Source: Sphingobacteriales bacterium
Lineage (GTDB): Bacteria > Bacteroidota > Bacteroidia > Chitinophagales > Chitinophagaceae
Length of the DNA: 64,000 nucleotides
Direction: 5' to 3'
Assembly (NCBI GenBank): GCA_012270485.1
Contig: JAAXIF010000065.1
Span: 100,959 to 164,958, forward strand
A program made the position numbers and the translations under genes. Below the pieces are notes generated by a model. That model saw only the letters and a program-made list of their open reading frames with translations. It ran no database searches and was not told where the DNA came from. Of this stretch, positions 26,745 to 35,436 are shown in pieces (within the stretch, counting starts at the first letter, position 1; the number at the start of each line of letters is the position of its first letter).

Positions 26745-27466
26745 TACCCACAAACCAAATCTCCATTCCTATAAATAGGAAGGACATTGGCAATGTCGGG
26801 AGTTACGCAGTATTCCAGGTCTTTTTCCAGTCCGTAGGAAGCGAGTCTGTGCCAGTGTGTAGTTCTGCGAATGAATTGTTGCATATCGTGTTGGTGAAGA
26901 CCGTACATGTCTGAAGCCATGAGACTGCTATCGCAGTGAATAGTGAAATGATCCTGTACCCTGTGAATGACTGCACCGGCAAACATGGCATCTTCCAAAT
27001 TAAAACGGTCTTTCCAAGCTGAACAACCCAAGATCACATTCTTTTGTTGTGCGATGAGGTAATCGCAAACAGCTGAAATATTAGGAAATGAACCTGTGAT
27101 CACTTCTGATGCACCACTATTCAAAGCCATGTGGAGTAATTTGGTACCATTGGTGGTTGTGAGTACCAGTGTTTGTCCCTCAATAAACGAGCGAGGATAT
27201 TCCGCCGGCGAATTACCATGCGCTAAACCTGGAATCACTTTACCGTCTCTTTCACCGGCCGTAATACCGCCTGTCTCCTTTCCGATGGCAATACATTTAT
27301 CCACTGCATCTACCGGAATCACTCTTTTCGCTCCATTGTACAATGCAGTAGCAATGGTAGAAGTAGCACGAAAAACATCAATGATCACAACAATACTGTC
27401 TGATACGTCATATATATCCAGTAGTCGAGGAGAAAGAATGGTATACAATGTCGGTTTCATGCTCAT
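26744..27466 (-). CDS. comB: 2-phosphosulfolactate phosphatase family protein
   Basis: 240 residues from MSMKPTLY (ATG at 27466; 27460 or 27484 are alternatives). Family phrases: VVIIDVFRATSTI near 22-34, AGERDGKVIPG near 68-78, GNSP, LTTTNGTK and ILGCSAW. ComB hydrolyses 2-phospho-3-sulfolactate in coenzyme M synthesis of methanogens. In bacteria without that pathway, as expected here, its physiological substrate is uncertain, perhaps sulfolactate-related. Its Mg-dependent active-site acids are present. It follows ssb on the same strand with a terminator between. Confidence 0.85.
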   Translation of the reverse strand: MSMKPTLYTILSPRLLDIYDVSDSIVVIIDVFRATSTIATALYNGAKRVIPVDAVDKCIAIGKETGGITAGERDGKVIPGLAHGNSPAEYPRSFIEGQTLVLTTTNGTKLLHMALNSGASEVITGSFPNISAVCDYLIAQQKNVILGCSAWKDRFNLEDAMFAGAVIHRVQDHFTIHCDSSLMASDMYGLHQHDMQQFIRRTTHWHRLASYGLEKDLEYCVTPDIANVLPIYRNGDLVCG

Positions 27467-27523
27467 AAGACTGCAAATATACACTCAAACAGAAGCAGTT
27501 GAAGCAGGAAAAGCCCTGCCTAG

Positions 27524-27550
27524 AAAAAGGCCAGCCTAGAAAAGCCGGCC
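27524..27550 (-). terminator. Rho-independent terminator of ssb
   Basis: On the minus strand GGCCGGC pairs with GCTGGCC (one G-T pair), then TTTTT. It lies 19 bases after the ssb stop codon. Confidence 0.85.
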
Positions 27551-27568
27551 GCTCAGAAAGAAAGGCTA

Positions 27569-27907
27569 CTACTTTTTGGGGGTAATAATCAGTAGCTCAT
27601 GTACATGAATTTCTGTGACAGATCGTTTCACACCTGTTTTGTCAACATACTGTCGATTCACCAGTTTTCCATCTACCGCCACTTGAATTCCTTTCACGAG
27701 GTATTTTTCGGCAAAGTCTGCCATCTTACCCCATGCTACTACCTGATGCCATTGGGTATCGGTTACTTTCTCTCCACTGGCATCTTTATAATTTTCCTTG
27801 GTAGCCAAACTCATACTGGCCAATTTTTTACCGCCTTCAAACTTTTTAATTTCAGGTGTCTGACCCAAATGACCGATCAGCTGTACCTTGTTTTTGATCA
27901 TATTCAT
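27569..27907 (-). CDS. ssb: Single-stranded DNA-binding protein
   Basis: 112 residues from MNMIKNKVQLIGHLG (ATG at 27907); an upstream ATG at 27946 adds 13 residues that do not fit the fold. One OB-fold: VQLIGHLGQTPEIK, SLATKENYKD, THWHQVV-like QWHQVVAWGK, and VDGKLVNRQY. It is short and lacks the acidic C-terminal tail (DDDIPF type) used to recruit partner proteins, ending instead in LLIITPKK. It is therefore probably a secondary SSB paralogue rather than the replicative one. Confidence 0.88.
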   Translation of the reverse strand: MNMIKNKVQLIGHLGQTPEIKKFEGGKKLASMSLATKENYKDASGEKVTDTQWHQVVAWGKMADFAEKYLVKGIQVAVDGKLVNRQYVDKTGVKRSVTEIHVHELLIITPKK

Positions 27908-28163
27908 ATCAGATGTTTTGATGAAAAAAGCTTTGCATGATTTCAAAACGAATATCTGACTGATCGCATCTTGTAGTCGGAATTTATCCGCTTATTTCCG
28001 TTTATAATCGCTTATTTTTCACGCGCTTTGCATGAGTTAAAGTGTCAGTCGATTATGAAGTGCTTTTAGGTATAAATACAGTTTTATGGCTTGTACAAAT
28101 ACCTGTTTTTATCCATGAAATGAATATCCTCCTCCATTGCAGGTATTTTCATAACATAAACCG

Positions 28164-28574
28164 ATGCTTATGTCTGTCAATACAAAACATTGCCTGACCT
28201 GTGGACATCCTTTACGTGGCAGAATTGATAAAAAATTTTGCGATGATCATTGCAGAAGCGTGTTTAACAACAAGAAATACATAGATGAAAAGGGCTTTGT
28301 AAAAAGTGTCAATCACTTGTTGTTGCAAAACAGACGTATTCTGGCTTCTTGTGTAAATAAGACCAAAGAAACAGAAAAGGTTCCAAGAGCATTATTGTAT
28401 CACCGCGGATTTCATTTTAATTATTTTACACATACCGCTATTAGCAAAGAAGGAACAACTTATTATTGCTGTTACGACCATGCATATCATATAGTATCAG
28501 AACAGGAATTACAAATTTGTAAAGTTTCGATTATGAAAGATGCGGCAACGGCTATTCCTGATAGTGAATCCTGA
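28164..28574 (+). CDS. Small zinc-ribbon hypothetical protein
   Basis: 136 residues with an N-terminal metal-binding pattern: CLTCG at about 10-14 and CDDHC at about 27-31, four cysteines typical of a zinc ribbon. The motif RGRIDKKFCDDHCRSVFNNKKY resembles zinc ribbons of restriction/DNA-binding proteins. The remainder (about 60-136) is not recognised. The start may be two codons downstream (MSVNTK). Divergent from ssb. Its 3' end overlaps the convergent RlpA-like gene by 23 bases. Function unknown. Confidence 0.7.
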   Translation: MLMSVNTKHCLTCGHPLRGRIDKKFCDDHCRSVFNNKKYIDEKGFVKSVNHLLLQNRRILASCVNKTKETEKVPRALLYHRGFHFNYFTHTAISKEGTTYYCCYDHAYHIVSEQELQICKVSIMKDAATAIPDSES

Positions 28575-28947
28575 CAGGCATTGAGATCACTTTGGTTGTA
28601 TCTAATTTTAGCGCAGCTGCTTTACTCAGCGCAATTACTTGTCCGCTTCCCGCCAAACCACGATCAATGATTTTTACGGTTACGGTTTTACCATTGAGTG
28701 TATGCGTTACCAATACTTTTGTACCAAAGGGTAAGGTTTTATGTGCACCGGTATAACGTGTGGAATCATATTTCTCACCACTTGCTGTAGCAAGTCCATG
28801 TAATGTGGACGGAATGACAATGGCATGTCCTACTTCATTTCCCAAAGAACCGATATCCGGCATAGAAGGCGCCGTATGCTGTCTGGGTTTACAAGAAATA
28901 CCCATCAACAAATAGAGTAATACATATGTCGCTTTTGGACAAAACAT
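28552..28947 (-). CDS. RlpA-like double-psi beta-barrel lipoprotein
   Basis: 131 residues from MFCPKATYVL (ATG at 28947; an ATG at 28965 is also in frame). The lipobox is LMGISC. A double-psi barrel follows at about 45-130: GLATASGEKYD, HKTLPFGTKVLVT, VKIIDRGLAGSG and LSKAAALKL, which match the RlpA family. The catalytic Asp of true RlpA lytic transglycosylases is present in IIDRG. No SPOR domain is present, so it is a minimal form acting in the periplasm on peptidoglycan. Confidence 0.82.
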   Translation of the reverse strand: MFCPKATYVLLYLLMGISCKPRQHTAPSMPDIGSLGNEVGHAIVIPSTLHGLATASGEKYDSTRYTGAHKTLPFGTKVLVTHTLNGKTVTVKIIDRGLAGSGQVIALSKAAALKLDTTKVISMPVRIHYQE

Positions 28948-29002
28948 TTTTAAAACTACATACAAATCATAAAACCATTGTCATCATGATGCCATATCCG
29001 GA

Positions 29003-29033
29003 TAAAAAAGCCATAACAATGAATTGTTACGGC
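29003..29033 (-). terminator. Rho-independent terminator of gcvT
   Basis: On the minus strand GCCGTAACAA pairs with TTGTTATGGC over a TTCA loop, then TTTTTT, 23 bases after the gcvT stop codon. Confidence 0.92.
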
Positions 29034-29055
29034 TTCATGACATCAACTTATATTT

Positions 29056-30141
29056 TTAAGCAAAAGGAAATTTTACAATTTTCGCTTTCACCGGCGTATT
29101 ACGAATTTCAATAAAGATTTCAGTATCTACTGCTGTAAAAGCAGTGTTTACATAACCTAAACCTACTGCCTTATTTAAAGAAGGCGCCTGTGTTCCGGAA
29201 GTCACTTTTCCAATGGTATTTCCTGCTGCATCTTTGATCAGATAATCATGTCGAGGAATACCTCTTTCCATCATTTCAAAACCAACCAGTTTACGGGTTA
29301 CACCTTCTGCCTTTTGTTTTTCCAGAATAGGTCTTGCCGTAAAATCTTTGGTGAACTTGGTGATCCAACCCAAGCCTCCTTCTAACGGAGAAGTAGTATC
29401 ATCAATATCATTACCATATAAACAATAACCCATTTCCAAACGAAGTGTATCTCTTGCCCCCAAACCTATAGGTTTCATTCCTTGTGGACCACCCGCAGCA
29501 AAAATGGCATCCCAAATTTTATCTGCCGCGCCATCTACATCTTCAAAATAAATTTCAACACCTCCGGCTCCTGTATATCCTGTGGCACTTACCAGTACAT
29601 TGTCTACACCTGCAAATTTCCCTTTTGCGAAGGTGTAGTATTTCAGATTCATAATATCCATATCAGTGAGTGGCTGTAAAATCTTGGTAGCATTGGGACC
29701 TTGAATAGCTAGCAGACAAGTCTTATCGCTGATATTATGCATTTCTACATTCTCTGTATTAAACTTACTGATCCAGTTCCAATCTTTTTCAATATTCGAC
29801 GCATTCACTACCAGCATGTACACTTTATTTTCTTCAATGCAGTATACAATCAGATCATCTACAATACCTCCTTGTTCATTGGGTAAACAGCTGTATTGCG
29901 CTTTCCCATTACTGAGTTTTGAAGCATCATTAGAAGTAACACGTTGAATCAAATCCAGTGCTTTATCACCTTTCAGGATGAATTCACCCATATGACTTAC
30001 ATCAAAAACACCGGCATTATTACGAACGGTTGCATGCTCATCGTTGATACCTGAATAACTGATGGGCATATTGTAACCTGCAAACTCGGCCATTTTAGCA
30101 CCGAGCGCGATGTGTTTTTGTGTGAAGGGTGTATTTTTCAT
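29056..30141 (-). CDS. gcvT: Aminomethyltransferase (glycine cleavage T protein)
   Basis: 361 residues of the folate-dependent T protein. It transfers the aminomethyl carbon from lipoyl-GcvH to tetrahydrofolate, releasing ammonia. Landmarks: [12 protein letters not shown] near 14-25, FDVSHMGEF with the catalytic-type Asp near 46-54, and [30 protein letters not shown]. Length and start fit the family. The partner gcvH is at 52335-52712, outside an operon with it. With Kbl producing glycine, both genes belong to glycine/one-carbon metabolism. Confidence 0.95.
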   Translation of the reverse strand: MKNTPFTQKHIALGAKMAEFAGYNMPISYSGINDEHATVRNNAGVFDVSHMGEFILKGDKALDLIQRVTSNDASKLSNGKAQYSCLPNEQGGIVDDLIVYCIEENKVYMLVVNASNIEKDWNWISKFNTENVEMHNISDKTCLLAIQGPNATKILQPLTDMDIMNLKYYTFAKGKFAGVDNVLVSATGYTGAGGVEIYFEDVDGAADKIWDAIFAAGGPQGMKPIGLGARDTLRLEMGYCLYGNDIDDTTSPLEGGLGWITKFTKDFTARPILEKQKAEGVTRKLVGFEMMERGIPRHDYLIKDAAGNTIGKVTSGTQAPSLNKAVGLGYVNTAFTAVDTEIFIEIRNTPVKAKIVKFPFA

Positions 30142-30288
30142 ATCTGTACTTTATAGTGGCGCAAAAATAAGAGAAAGGAAGATGGGAAATATATTTGTTT
30201 TAGCAATCATAGAACTGCCCTGCTGTCAAGACTTTATAAAGCCTTTATAACAGGGCAATCCGGTTTTCCATCATCAAGAAATTCTTCC

Positions 30289-31116
30289 CTATTGCCGGAA
30301 TGCCGGCGCTACACAGTAAGCATGACTAGACCCACAAATCAAAAACACACGCTCTCCTTTTTCAGTCAGCTCCTTAACGATCGTCACCAATTGTCTGTTG
30401 CGAATGTCATTGGAAGTTGCCATGAAGGAAGCAAGATATCCGGGTAAAGGGAATTCATCTGAGGTATCGCGCCAATCAGGTCCGGCAGGGAAATATTTTT
30501 TCCATAAACGATCTACATCTTCCACCGAACGGATACTGTCTTGTAGTCCTACAAAAGAGGCACGTTTCAAGTATTCCTTGATAAAGTTTTCAGGAGATGC
30601 CGGTTTGCCAAAACGTAGATTACCGAAATAAGGATTTAGTATTTGGTGTAATGCAATTTGTTCTTTGGTAAAATACTGTTGTAATGAATCTGCCAATGCT
30701 TCTTTAGACAGATCCCAGTTCATAATCTTTACCCCGTCTTTATGTGCCAGCGCTTTTACCCATCCACCTTCGCCCAATTCTTTTACCGGATTCATGAATA
30801 GGGGCAGGAGCAATCCCAATCTACCTTCAACCAAGGCAATGGTGGGATGAAACTCTCCCCACAACTCTTCCATCTGTGGTATTTGTGGATCATTGGGGTC
30901 TTTTGTATGTGTGGCACCAAAGATCAACGCTCTTTTTTGTTTGATGATAAAAGGCCGCTCATGTTCACCTGTATATTTTTCAAAAGGAACGATGGAGTCA
31001 GTTGTATGGTAAGATGTTGTTGGAATATAATATTGGGGAGACTTCCAGGCCATCAGATAAACAATGGCAAGTAGTACTATGATCACAAAGATGGACCTCA
31101 AAAGGGTTCGTTTCAT
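30289..31116 (-). CDS. Membrane-anchored TraB/EreA-like protein
   Basis: 275 residues with one N-terminal transmembrane segment (about 7-25), the rest presumably periplasmic. The pattern ALIFGATHTKDP near 63-74, VEGRLGL near 95-101, and LICGSSHAY near the C-terminus fits the TraB/PrgY or erythromycin-esterase-like fold, whose active sites use dispersed His and Glu residues. Function unknown. It follows the lipoprotein gene on the same strand with an 18-base palindrome in between. Confidence 0.55.
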   Translation of the reverse strand: MKRTLLRSIFVIIVLLAIVYLMAWKSPQYYIPTTSYHTTDSIVPFEKYTGEHERPFIIKQKRALIFGATHTKDPNDPQIPQMEELWGEFHPTIALVEGRLGLLLPLFMNPVKELGEGGWVKALAHKDGVKIMNWDLSKEALADSLQQYFTKEQIALHQILNPYFGNLRFGKPASPENFIKEYLKRASFVGLQDSIRSVEDVDRLWKKYFPAGPDWRDTSDEFPLPGYLASFMATSNDIRNRQLVTIVKELTEKGERVFLICGSSHAYCVAPAFRQ

Positions 31117-31144
31117 AAAGATGATGTTGTGATGGACTTAATGA

Positions 31145-31162
31145 ATGGCATACGTATGCCAT
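31145..31162. promoter_or_regulatory. Perfect 18-base palindrome upstream of the TraB-like gene
   Basis: ATGGCATACGTATGCCAT is an uninterrupted palindrome, 29 bases upstream of the start codon. A second, shorter inverted repeat, TAACC-ATC-GGTTA, lies 8 bases beyond. A dimeric repressor could bind here. No regulator is adjacent. Confidence 0.45.
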
Positions 31163-31227
31163 ACCTCATTAACCATCGGTTAATTTGCGGTTGCAAGTGG
31201 GGAAATCATCTATGTGCAGTGGGAAAA

Positions 31228-31623
31228 TTAGCGCCGAGCCTGATCTGAAGCTATAACAATCTTGATCTGATCTGCCAATCTTTTTACGCGATTATAAGTG
31301 ACTTCATCATTTTCATCCTTATCCAATCGAATTTTAAGACGCCCTTTTCGAAGTCTCACGAATAATTTATCGTCGTCACGAATGGTGAATGTGGTGGCAT
31401 GCATATTTTCATCAGAAGCATTGCGATCCAGTTCTTCTTTGATGATACGAGCAACTTGATCTGTTTGAGAGCGTTTGAATTTGGCATCAACTCTTAATTG
31501 GTGATCTGATTCTTTCACCGTAATTGAAACCCTGCCGTGTCTTACCCTGTCTGTTTCGTAACGGATACAACCTGAAAGCAACATGATAAAAAGGCAGATG
31601 GCTACTACATATTTCATTTTCAT
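31228..31623 (-). CDS. Small lipoprotein of unknown function
   Basis: 131 residues with a lipoprotein signal (LLSGC at about 15-19) and a charged mature part of alternating Arg, Lys and Asp. The segment TVKESDHQLRVDAKFKRS suggests a beta-rich fold; no family is recognised. It lies downstream of the PspC gene, on the same strand, with a hairpin (about 31665-31698) between. Confidence 0.65.
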   Translation of the reverse strand: MKMKYVVAICLFIMLLSGCIRYETDRVRHGRVSITVKESDHQLRVDAKFKRSQTDQVARIIKEELDRNASDENMHATTFTIRDDDKLFVRLRKGRLKIRLDKDENDEVTYNRVKRLADQIKIVIASDQARR

Positions 31624-31661
31624 GCCGGAAGTTTTAAGGGTTAAGCGGATTTTAAAGAGAA

Positions 31662-31698
31662 GGGAAGAACCTCATCATGAGAACAAGACGAGGTTCTT
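31662..31698 (-). terminator. Possible terminator after the PspC gene
   Basis: AAGAACCTC at 31665-31673 pairs with GAGGTTCTT at 31690-31698. Outer GGGAA/TTCCC-type pairing extends it. The downstream run is C/T-mixed, not pure T, so the strength is uncertain. Confidence 0.4.
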
Positions 31699-31720
31699 AT
31701 TTTCCCAACTTCAACCGTCT

Positions 31721-33931
31721 TTAGTATACCATTTGCATCATCAGTAAGCGAGATGCCTCAATTGGCAACAGCTGTTCTGACTTGTTTTCTGTTACATTTT
31801 TTACTTCAGTACTATTTTGCACTGTTTCTTTTTTGTAACGATAGCGTGTGGTATCAATAGGCTTTTCTAATTCTTTTTTCAGTTCTTCTGCCTCTTTTTG
31901 CTTACGCTCATATTCTTTCTGCAGTTCTTCTTTGCTCTTCTTGTATTGTTCGATTGTTTTCGATTTATCTTCTACACCATAAGTTCTATCATTATCACGA
32001 TTCTCTTCTTTATGTACTCTTTCTAATCCGCCCGGTGTCATGATATATTCCACATCAGAACTCCAGCTTTCATAATCATTATTCCACTCTTCTTCCCACT
32101 CCCAATCATTGTTAGAACCTAGGCTGAACCAATTCAATCTTCTAGAAACATTTCTTTCGATGAGGATTCTTTTTCCAACAGGAACTTGAATTATTACCTG
32201 AACACCCTGGTTACGGAAGCGAGTTCCTTTTTTCAAAGAGAAGCCACGATCTAGTGAGATAGTACTATCAGATTGATTGATACCATAAGAGATCTCTTTG
32301 ATATTACTCAATGCAGTTCCTTCATCCTTACCACTGCTGTATTTGAAAGCAGAGATATGATAAGCAGAATCCTGACTTTTTACGATACGTACTCTTACAT
32401 TATTCAAGAAAAGACTATCATCATTCATACTCACAATACCATCCATTTTAAACCAACGACCATACACTTTCACTTTGGTATCAGGCACTCGGATAATGAG
32501 TTTACCGGTAGAAGGCTGCTGAATACTGAATTCCTCTTTTTCTCTAGCTCTTGCATCGAAATTGGTAGCAATTGAGTAGACAAGGATACCACCGCAGATC
32601 AAGCCAATAAACCATAAACCACCGAAAGTAAATCCGAGATAACGGTTACCGGATTTTACACCCATGATACGACGGATCAACCAAGTTATGAATGCTACTA
32701 CCGGAACACCCAGGAATAATAAGAGTGTTGCCCATGCCAGGAAGTTTTGTCCGAAACCTTCCAAGAAGAAATTCTTCAGTGGGAATACACCAACCCCTGC
32801 AAACATCAAGGCTAAAACAGTAACTAGTAATGCGAAAGCCAATATACCTGCGATGAATAAAAAGAATGCTTTGAATAAGATGGCAATGATACCACCTAAT
32901 CTTCTACCACCTCTTTTCAATGCTGATCCTGTTTCTGCATTAAACTGCTGACTTTTTTGTCCTACAGTCTGACCAAATTCTTGTCCGAACTGGGTTGCTT
33001 TATCTTTGAATTCGCCGCCCCATTTTTCGGCGCGACTTTTAAATCCTTCCAAATCTTCTTGAATCGTATTCTTAATAGTGTTAAGATCTACTTTCTCACC
33101 ACGCATTTCCAATTTTTCTGAAGCACTTTTGGCTTCCGGAATCACCGCCCACAATACAGCGTACACTACAAATAAGGTTCCACCGAATGAGCCGAATACG
33201 ATACCGGGGAAGAAGTCATCATCCATCCAGAATACACCTCTGAAAATCGAGCTGATGATACCGATTACCAATGGGAAAGCAAAGATTAATCTTGGAACCC
33301 AAACAGCGATATCAAAATAAGAAGCAATACCACTGGCTACACCGGCAATTACTTTTTCTTCCGGATTACGGTACAAACGTTTGGTAGAAACGATATTGTC
33401 TAAAGGCTTTGACGGAAGAATGATCCATAATAAGATGTACAACAAGATACCTGAGCCGCCCATAAAAGTAATGAGTGCAAATACCAGACGTACAATGGTT
33501 GGATCGATGCGGAGGTAGTTAGCCAAGCCCCCGCAGACACCACCTAATATTTTTTCATTGTCATCGCGATACAATCTGCCTCTGGGAGAAGCTTCAGTAG
33601 AAGCAGTGCTACCGCTATTGGCAGACTGTCCACCTTCACCGCCCAATTGAGCGTGTACATTTCCTTCTTCGCCTTCAAAGTCTTCAGGTCTACCCATGCT
33701 TTTGATGATTTCGTTTACGGTATCATCGGTAATGCAGGTAGCACCCTTTTTCAGGCTATCGCCAAACAGTTCGGCTATACGACCTTCAATATCATTGATG
33801 ATCTCATCACGACCCTCCTCGTTGGCAAAGAATTTGCGCAAACTTTCTACATACTGCTTCAGCATGTCATAAGCAGACTCCTCAATGGGAATTACCCTGC
33901 CCTGAAAGTTTATATTGATTACCTTTTTCAT
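31721..33931 (-). CDS. Double PspC-domain membrane protein
   Basis: 736 residues. An N-terminal cytoplasmic region (about 1-90) with MGRPEDF resembles the DUF1700-like/anti-sigma-like start of Bacteroidota PspC proteins. Two PspC domains follow, at about 119-175 (KILGGVCGGLANYL) and 184-262 (KVIAGVASGIASYF). After a linker come further membrane segments (about 345-470), then a beta-rich domain and a charged coiled-coil stretch near 660-700 with many Lys/Glu. PspC proteins respond to envelope stress. Expression is probably controlled by the PadR gene 20 bases upstream. Confidence 0.88.
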   Translation of the reverse strand: MKKVININFQGRVIPIEESAYDMLKQYVESLRKFFANEEGRDEIINDIEGRIAELFGDSLKKGATCITDDTVNEIIKSMGRPEDFEGEEGNVHAQLGGEGGQSANSGSTASTEASPRGRLYRDDNEKILGGVCGGLANYLRIDPTIVRLVFALITFMGGSGILLYILLWIILPSKPLDNIVSTKRLYRNPEEKVIAGVASGIASYFDIAVWVPRLIFAFPLVIGIISSIFRGVFWMDDDFFPGIVFGSFGGTLFVVYAVLWAVIPEAKSASEKLEMRGEKVDLNTIKNTIQEDLEGFKSRAEKWGGEFKDKATQFGQEFGQTVGQKSQQFNAETGSALKRGGRRLGGIIAILFKAFFLFIAGILAFALLVTVLALMFAGVGVFPLKNFFLEGFGQNFLAWATLLLFLGVPVVAFITWLIRRIMGVKSGNRYLGFTFGGLWFIGLICGGILVYSIATNFDARAREKEEFSIQQPSTGKLIIRVPDTKVKVYGRWFKMDGIVSMNDDSLFLNNVRVRIVKSQDSAYHISAFKYSSGKDEGTALSNIKEISYGINQSDSTISLDRGFSLKKGTRFRNQGVQVIIQVPVGKRILIERNVSRRLNWFSLGSNNDWEWEEEWNNDYESWSSDVEYIMTPGGLERVHKEENRDNDRTYGVEDKSKTIEQYKKSKEELQKEYERKQKEAEELKKELEKPIDTTRYRYKKETVQNSTEVKNVTENKSEQLLPIEASRLLMMQMVY

Positions 33932-33951
33932 TTTCTGTTCAGTTTTGTTGG

Positions 33952-34317
33952 TTAAGGTTGGGTTGGATTTTTTTCGGAGGCCGTTTCAGTTTGGGAGATG
34001 GTCAGTGCGTGTACTGCATCAGCCAGTTCCTGCCAGGTTCTTTCCAGTTCATTGTAGAACTCTAAACCTTTATCGGTCATCACGAAATATTTTCTGGGCG
34101 GTCCACTGTTACTTTCCACCCAACGGTAGGTCAGTAAGCCGGAATTTTTTAAACGTGTCAGAAGGGGGTATAATGTACCCTCCAGAATGTGCAGGTTGGC
34201 AGCTTTCATTCGGTCCACGATATCACTGGGGTAAACCTCACCCTGCCTGATGATGGATAAAATGCAAAACTCCAATACACCCTTTCGCATCTGACTTTGT
34301 GTGTTCTGAATATCCAT
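33952..34317 (-). CDS. PadR-family transcriptional repressor
   Basis: 121 residues: a winged helix (about 8-85; GVLEFCILSIIRQGEVYPSD, EGTLYPLLTRLKNSGLLTY) and a C-terminal dimerisation helix (about 90-110). PadR proteins repress stress or efflux genes and are usually autoregulated. It is the middle gene of an operon with the upstream 64-residue protein and the downstream PspC protein. The palindrome 34687-34713 is the likely operator. Confidence 0.93.
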   Translation of the reverse strand: MDIQNTQSQMRKGVLEFCILSIIRQGEVYPSDIVDRMKAANLHILEGTLYPLLTRLKNSGLLTYRWVESNSGPPRKYFVMTDKGLEFYNELERTWQELADAVHALTISQTETASEKNPTQP

Positions 34318-34393
34318 AGCCGGAGTTTTTGTTTGTTCCTAAACCTTTCGGGGGGAATGGAACAATCGTTATTAAAAAAGATTCAAATTTTGA

Positions 34394-34588
34394 TTAAGCA
34401 ACCAAGTGTCTTCTAACAATTCTGTTTCTGCGGCTGCGCTGTAACTTGTAGTAATCAACGGCACCGAAAACTGTTTTGTTGTTCTGAAGGTTCACATTCG
34501 TAGCAACGGTTTCTTTTACTTCTTGTACCAAGTTATTCAGGTGTTCCTGTCCCAGTTGTTGTAAGAAGTTTGTGTTTTGCGTTTTCAT
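34394..34588 (-). CDS. Small protein, first gene of the PadR/PspC operon
   Basis: 64 residues, Gln/Asn-rich amphipathic helix at the start (LQQLGQEHLNNLVQEVKET), a short tyrosine-containing middle and a basic C-terminus (LQRSRRNRIVRRHLVA). No membrane segment, no known family. It is the gene closest to the operator-promoter at 34670-34713 and 76 bases upstream of padR, so it should be co-regulated with the stress genes. Confidence 0.65.
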   Translation of the reverse strand: MKTQNTNFLQQLGQEHLNNLVQEVKETVATNVNLQNNKTVFGAVDYYKLQRSRRNRIVRRHLVA

Positions 34589-34669
34589 GACTTAATATTT
34601 ATAAGTGTTTTTAATTTTTTCTTTTCTGAAGTTCTTCCGGGTGTTCCCTGATTCCCTTCTTTCATAACA

Positions 34670-34713
34670 CAAAGATGGGGAAACTTTTGGTACTATGCAA
34701 CACATAGTACCAA
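34670..34713 (-). promoter_or_regulatory. PadR-operon promoter with overlapping palindromic operator
   Basis: A perfect inverted repeat, TTGGTACTATG and CATAGTACCAA with a CAACA spacer, occupies 34687-34713. On the minus strand the spacer supplies the TTG of a -33 element. Twenty bases later CATCTTTG (34677-34670) matches the -7 consensus TAnnTTTG in six of the fixed positions but one. Binding of PadR would block the -33 element. Confidence 0.7.
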
Positions 34714-34830
34714 GTTTTTTTAGGTAATGGGCAGAGCTTAATAATAGGCTTAATATAAAATATTGATTTACAGCGTTTTATAAAAGAACATTGTCGAGTC
34801 AAAAGGATGAATGGTATTATTTCGTGAGAA

Positions 34831-35004
34831 GTGGCAACAAATCATATAAAGGGAGAAGGATTGAGTGATAAAGAGTTAGAGGATTTGAAAGAAGCAGAAG
34901 CCTTTATAAATAATGCTCAACTATTTTGCGAGGTTGAAATAGCAGATGGTAAGGTTGTATCAGTTGTGGTAAACGAATCCTTTAAATTGGTCAGGAGCAA
35001 GTAA
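34831..35004 (+). CDS. Possible small acidic protein
   Basis: An open frame with GTG at 34831 (or TTG at 34861) and TAA at 35002. The translation includes LSDKELEDLKEAEAF and CEVEIADGKVVSVVV, which looks like a real helix-strand protein (57 or 47 residues). It has no ATG. Its last 45 bases overlap, tail-to-tail, the minus-strand gene 34960-35397. It could be a remnant of a longer gene cut by the element insertion. Confidence 0.4.
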   Translation: MATNHIKGEGLSDKELEDLKEAEAFINNAQLFCEVEIADGKVVSVVVNESFKLVRSK

Positions 35005-35397
35005 AAATTGTGGCATGACTAATACACTACCATTCATATCCTTTAATTCAAGTTCCTTTACTGCATCACTTAGCAGATTAAAACACTTGTTTACTAATAT
35101 CCATAAGTCATTAGGCTCGTTTATTATTTCATCCTTGTATAATACGGCTGTGATTGTAGCAAATATGATGGCTTCATCTGTTTTCCCATCCCTCACTACA
35201 ATCATGAAGTCGGTTATCAATCGGTTTTCGGTTAATTGCTCTGTATTTTTTGTGTTTCCAAAATATACAAGCACAAACAAGTTATCCGAACTATCTAATT
35301 CTTTTATTCTGCTTTCAATAATTGTTTCATTGAAACGACTTATTCTGACTGCAACATTTTCTTCTTTAAAATCTATTGGTGTTTTTATTATACCCAT
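34960..35397 (-). CDS. Hypothetical protein, divergent to the IS1595 transposase
   Basis: 145 residues from MGIIKTPIDF (ATG at 35397). An ATG at 35454 adds 19 residues overlapping the transposase start and is less plausible. Predicted mixed alpha/beta cytosolic protein with no recognised motif. It starts only 40 bases from the transposase gene, in the opposite direction, so it may be a passenger of the element. Its low GC content matches the surrounding accessory patch. Confidence 0.55.
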   Translation of the reverse strand: MGIIKTPIDFKEENVAVRISRFNETIIESRIKELDSSDNLFVLVYFGNTKNTEQLTENRLITDFMIVVRDGKTDEAIIFATITAVLYKDEIINEPNDLWILVNKCFNLLSDAVKELELKDMNGSVLVMPQFLLAPDQFKGFVYHN

Positions 35398-35436
35398 AAA
35401 ATTTGCTTTGAAACAAGCTACAAAAAAATAACTTAT

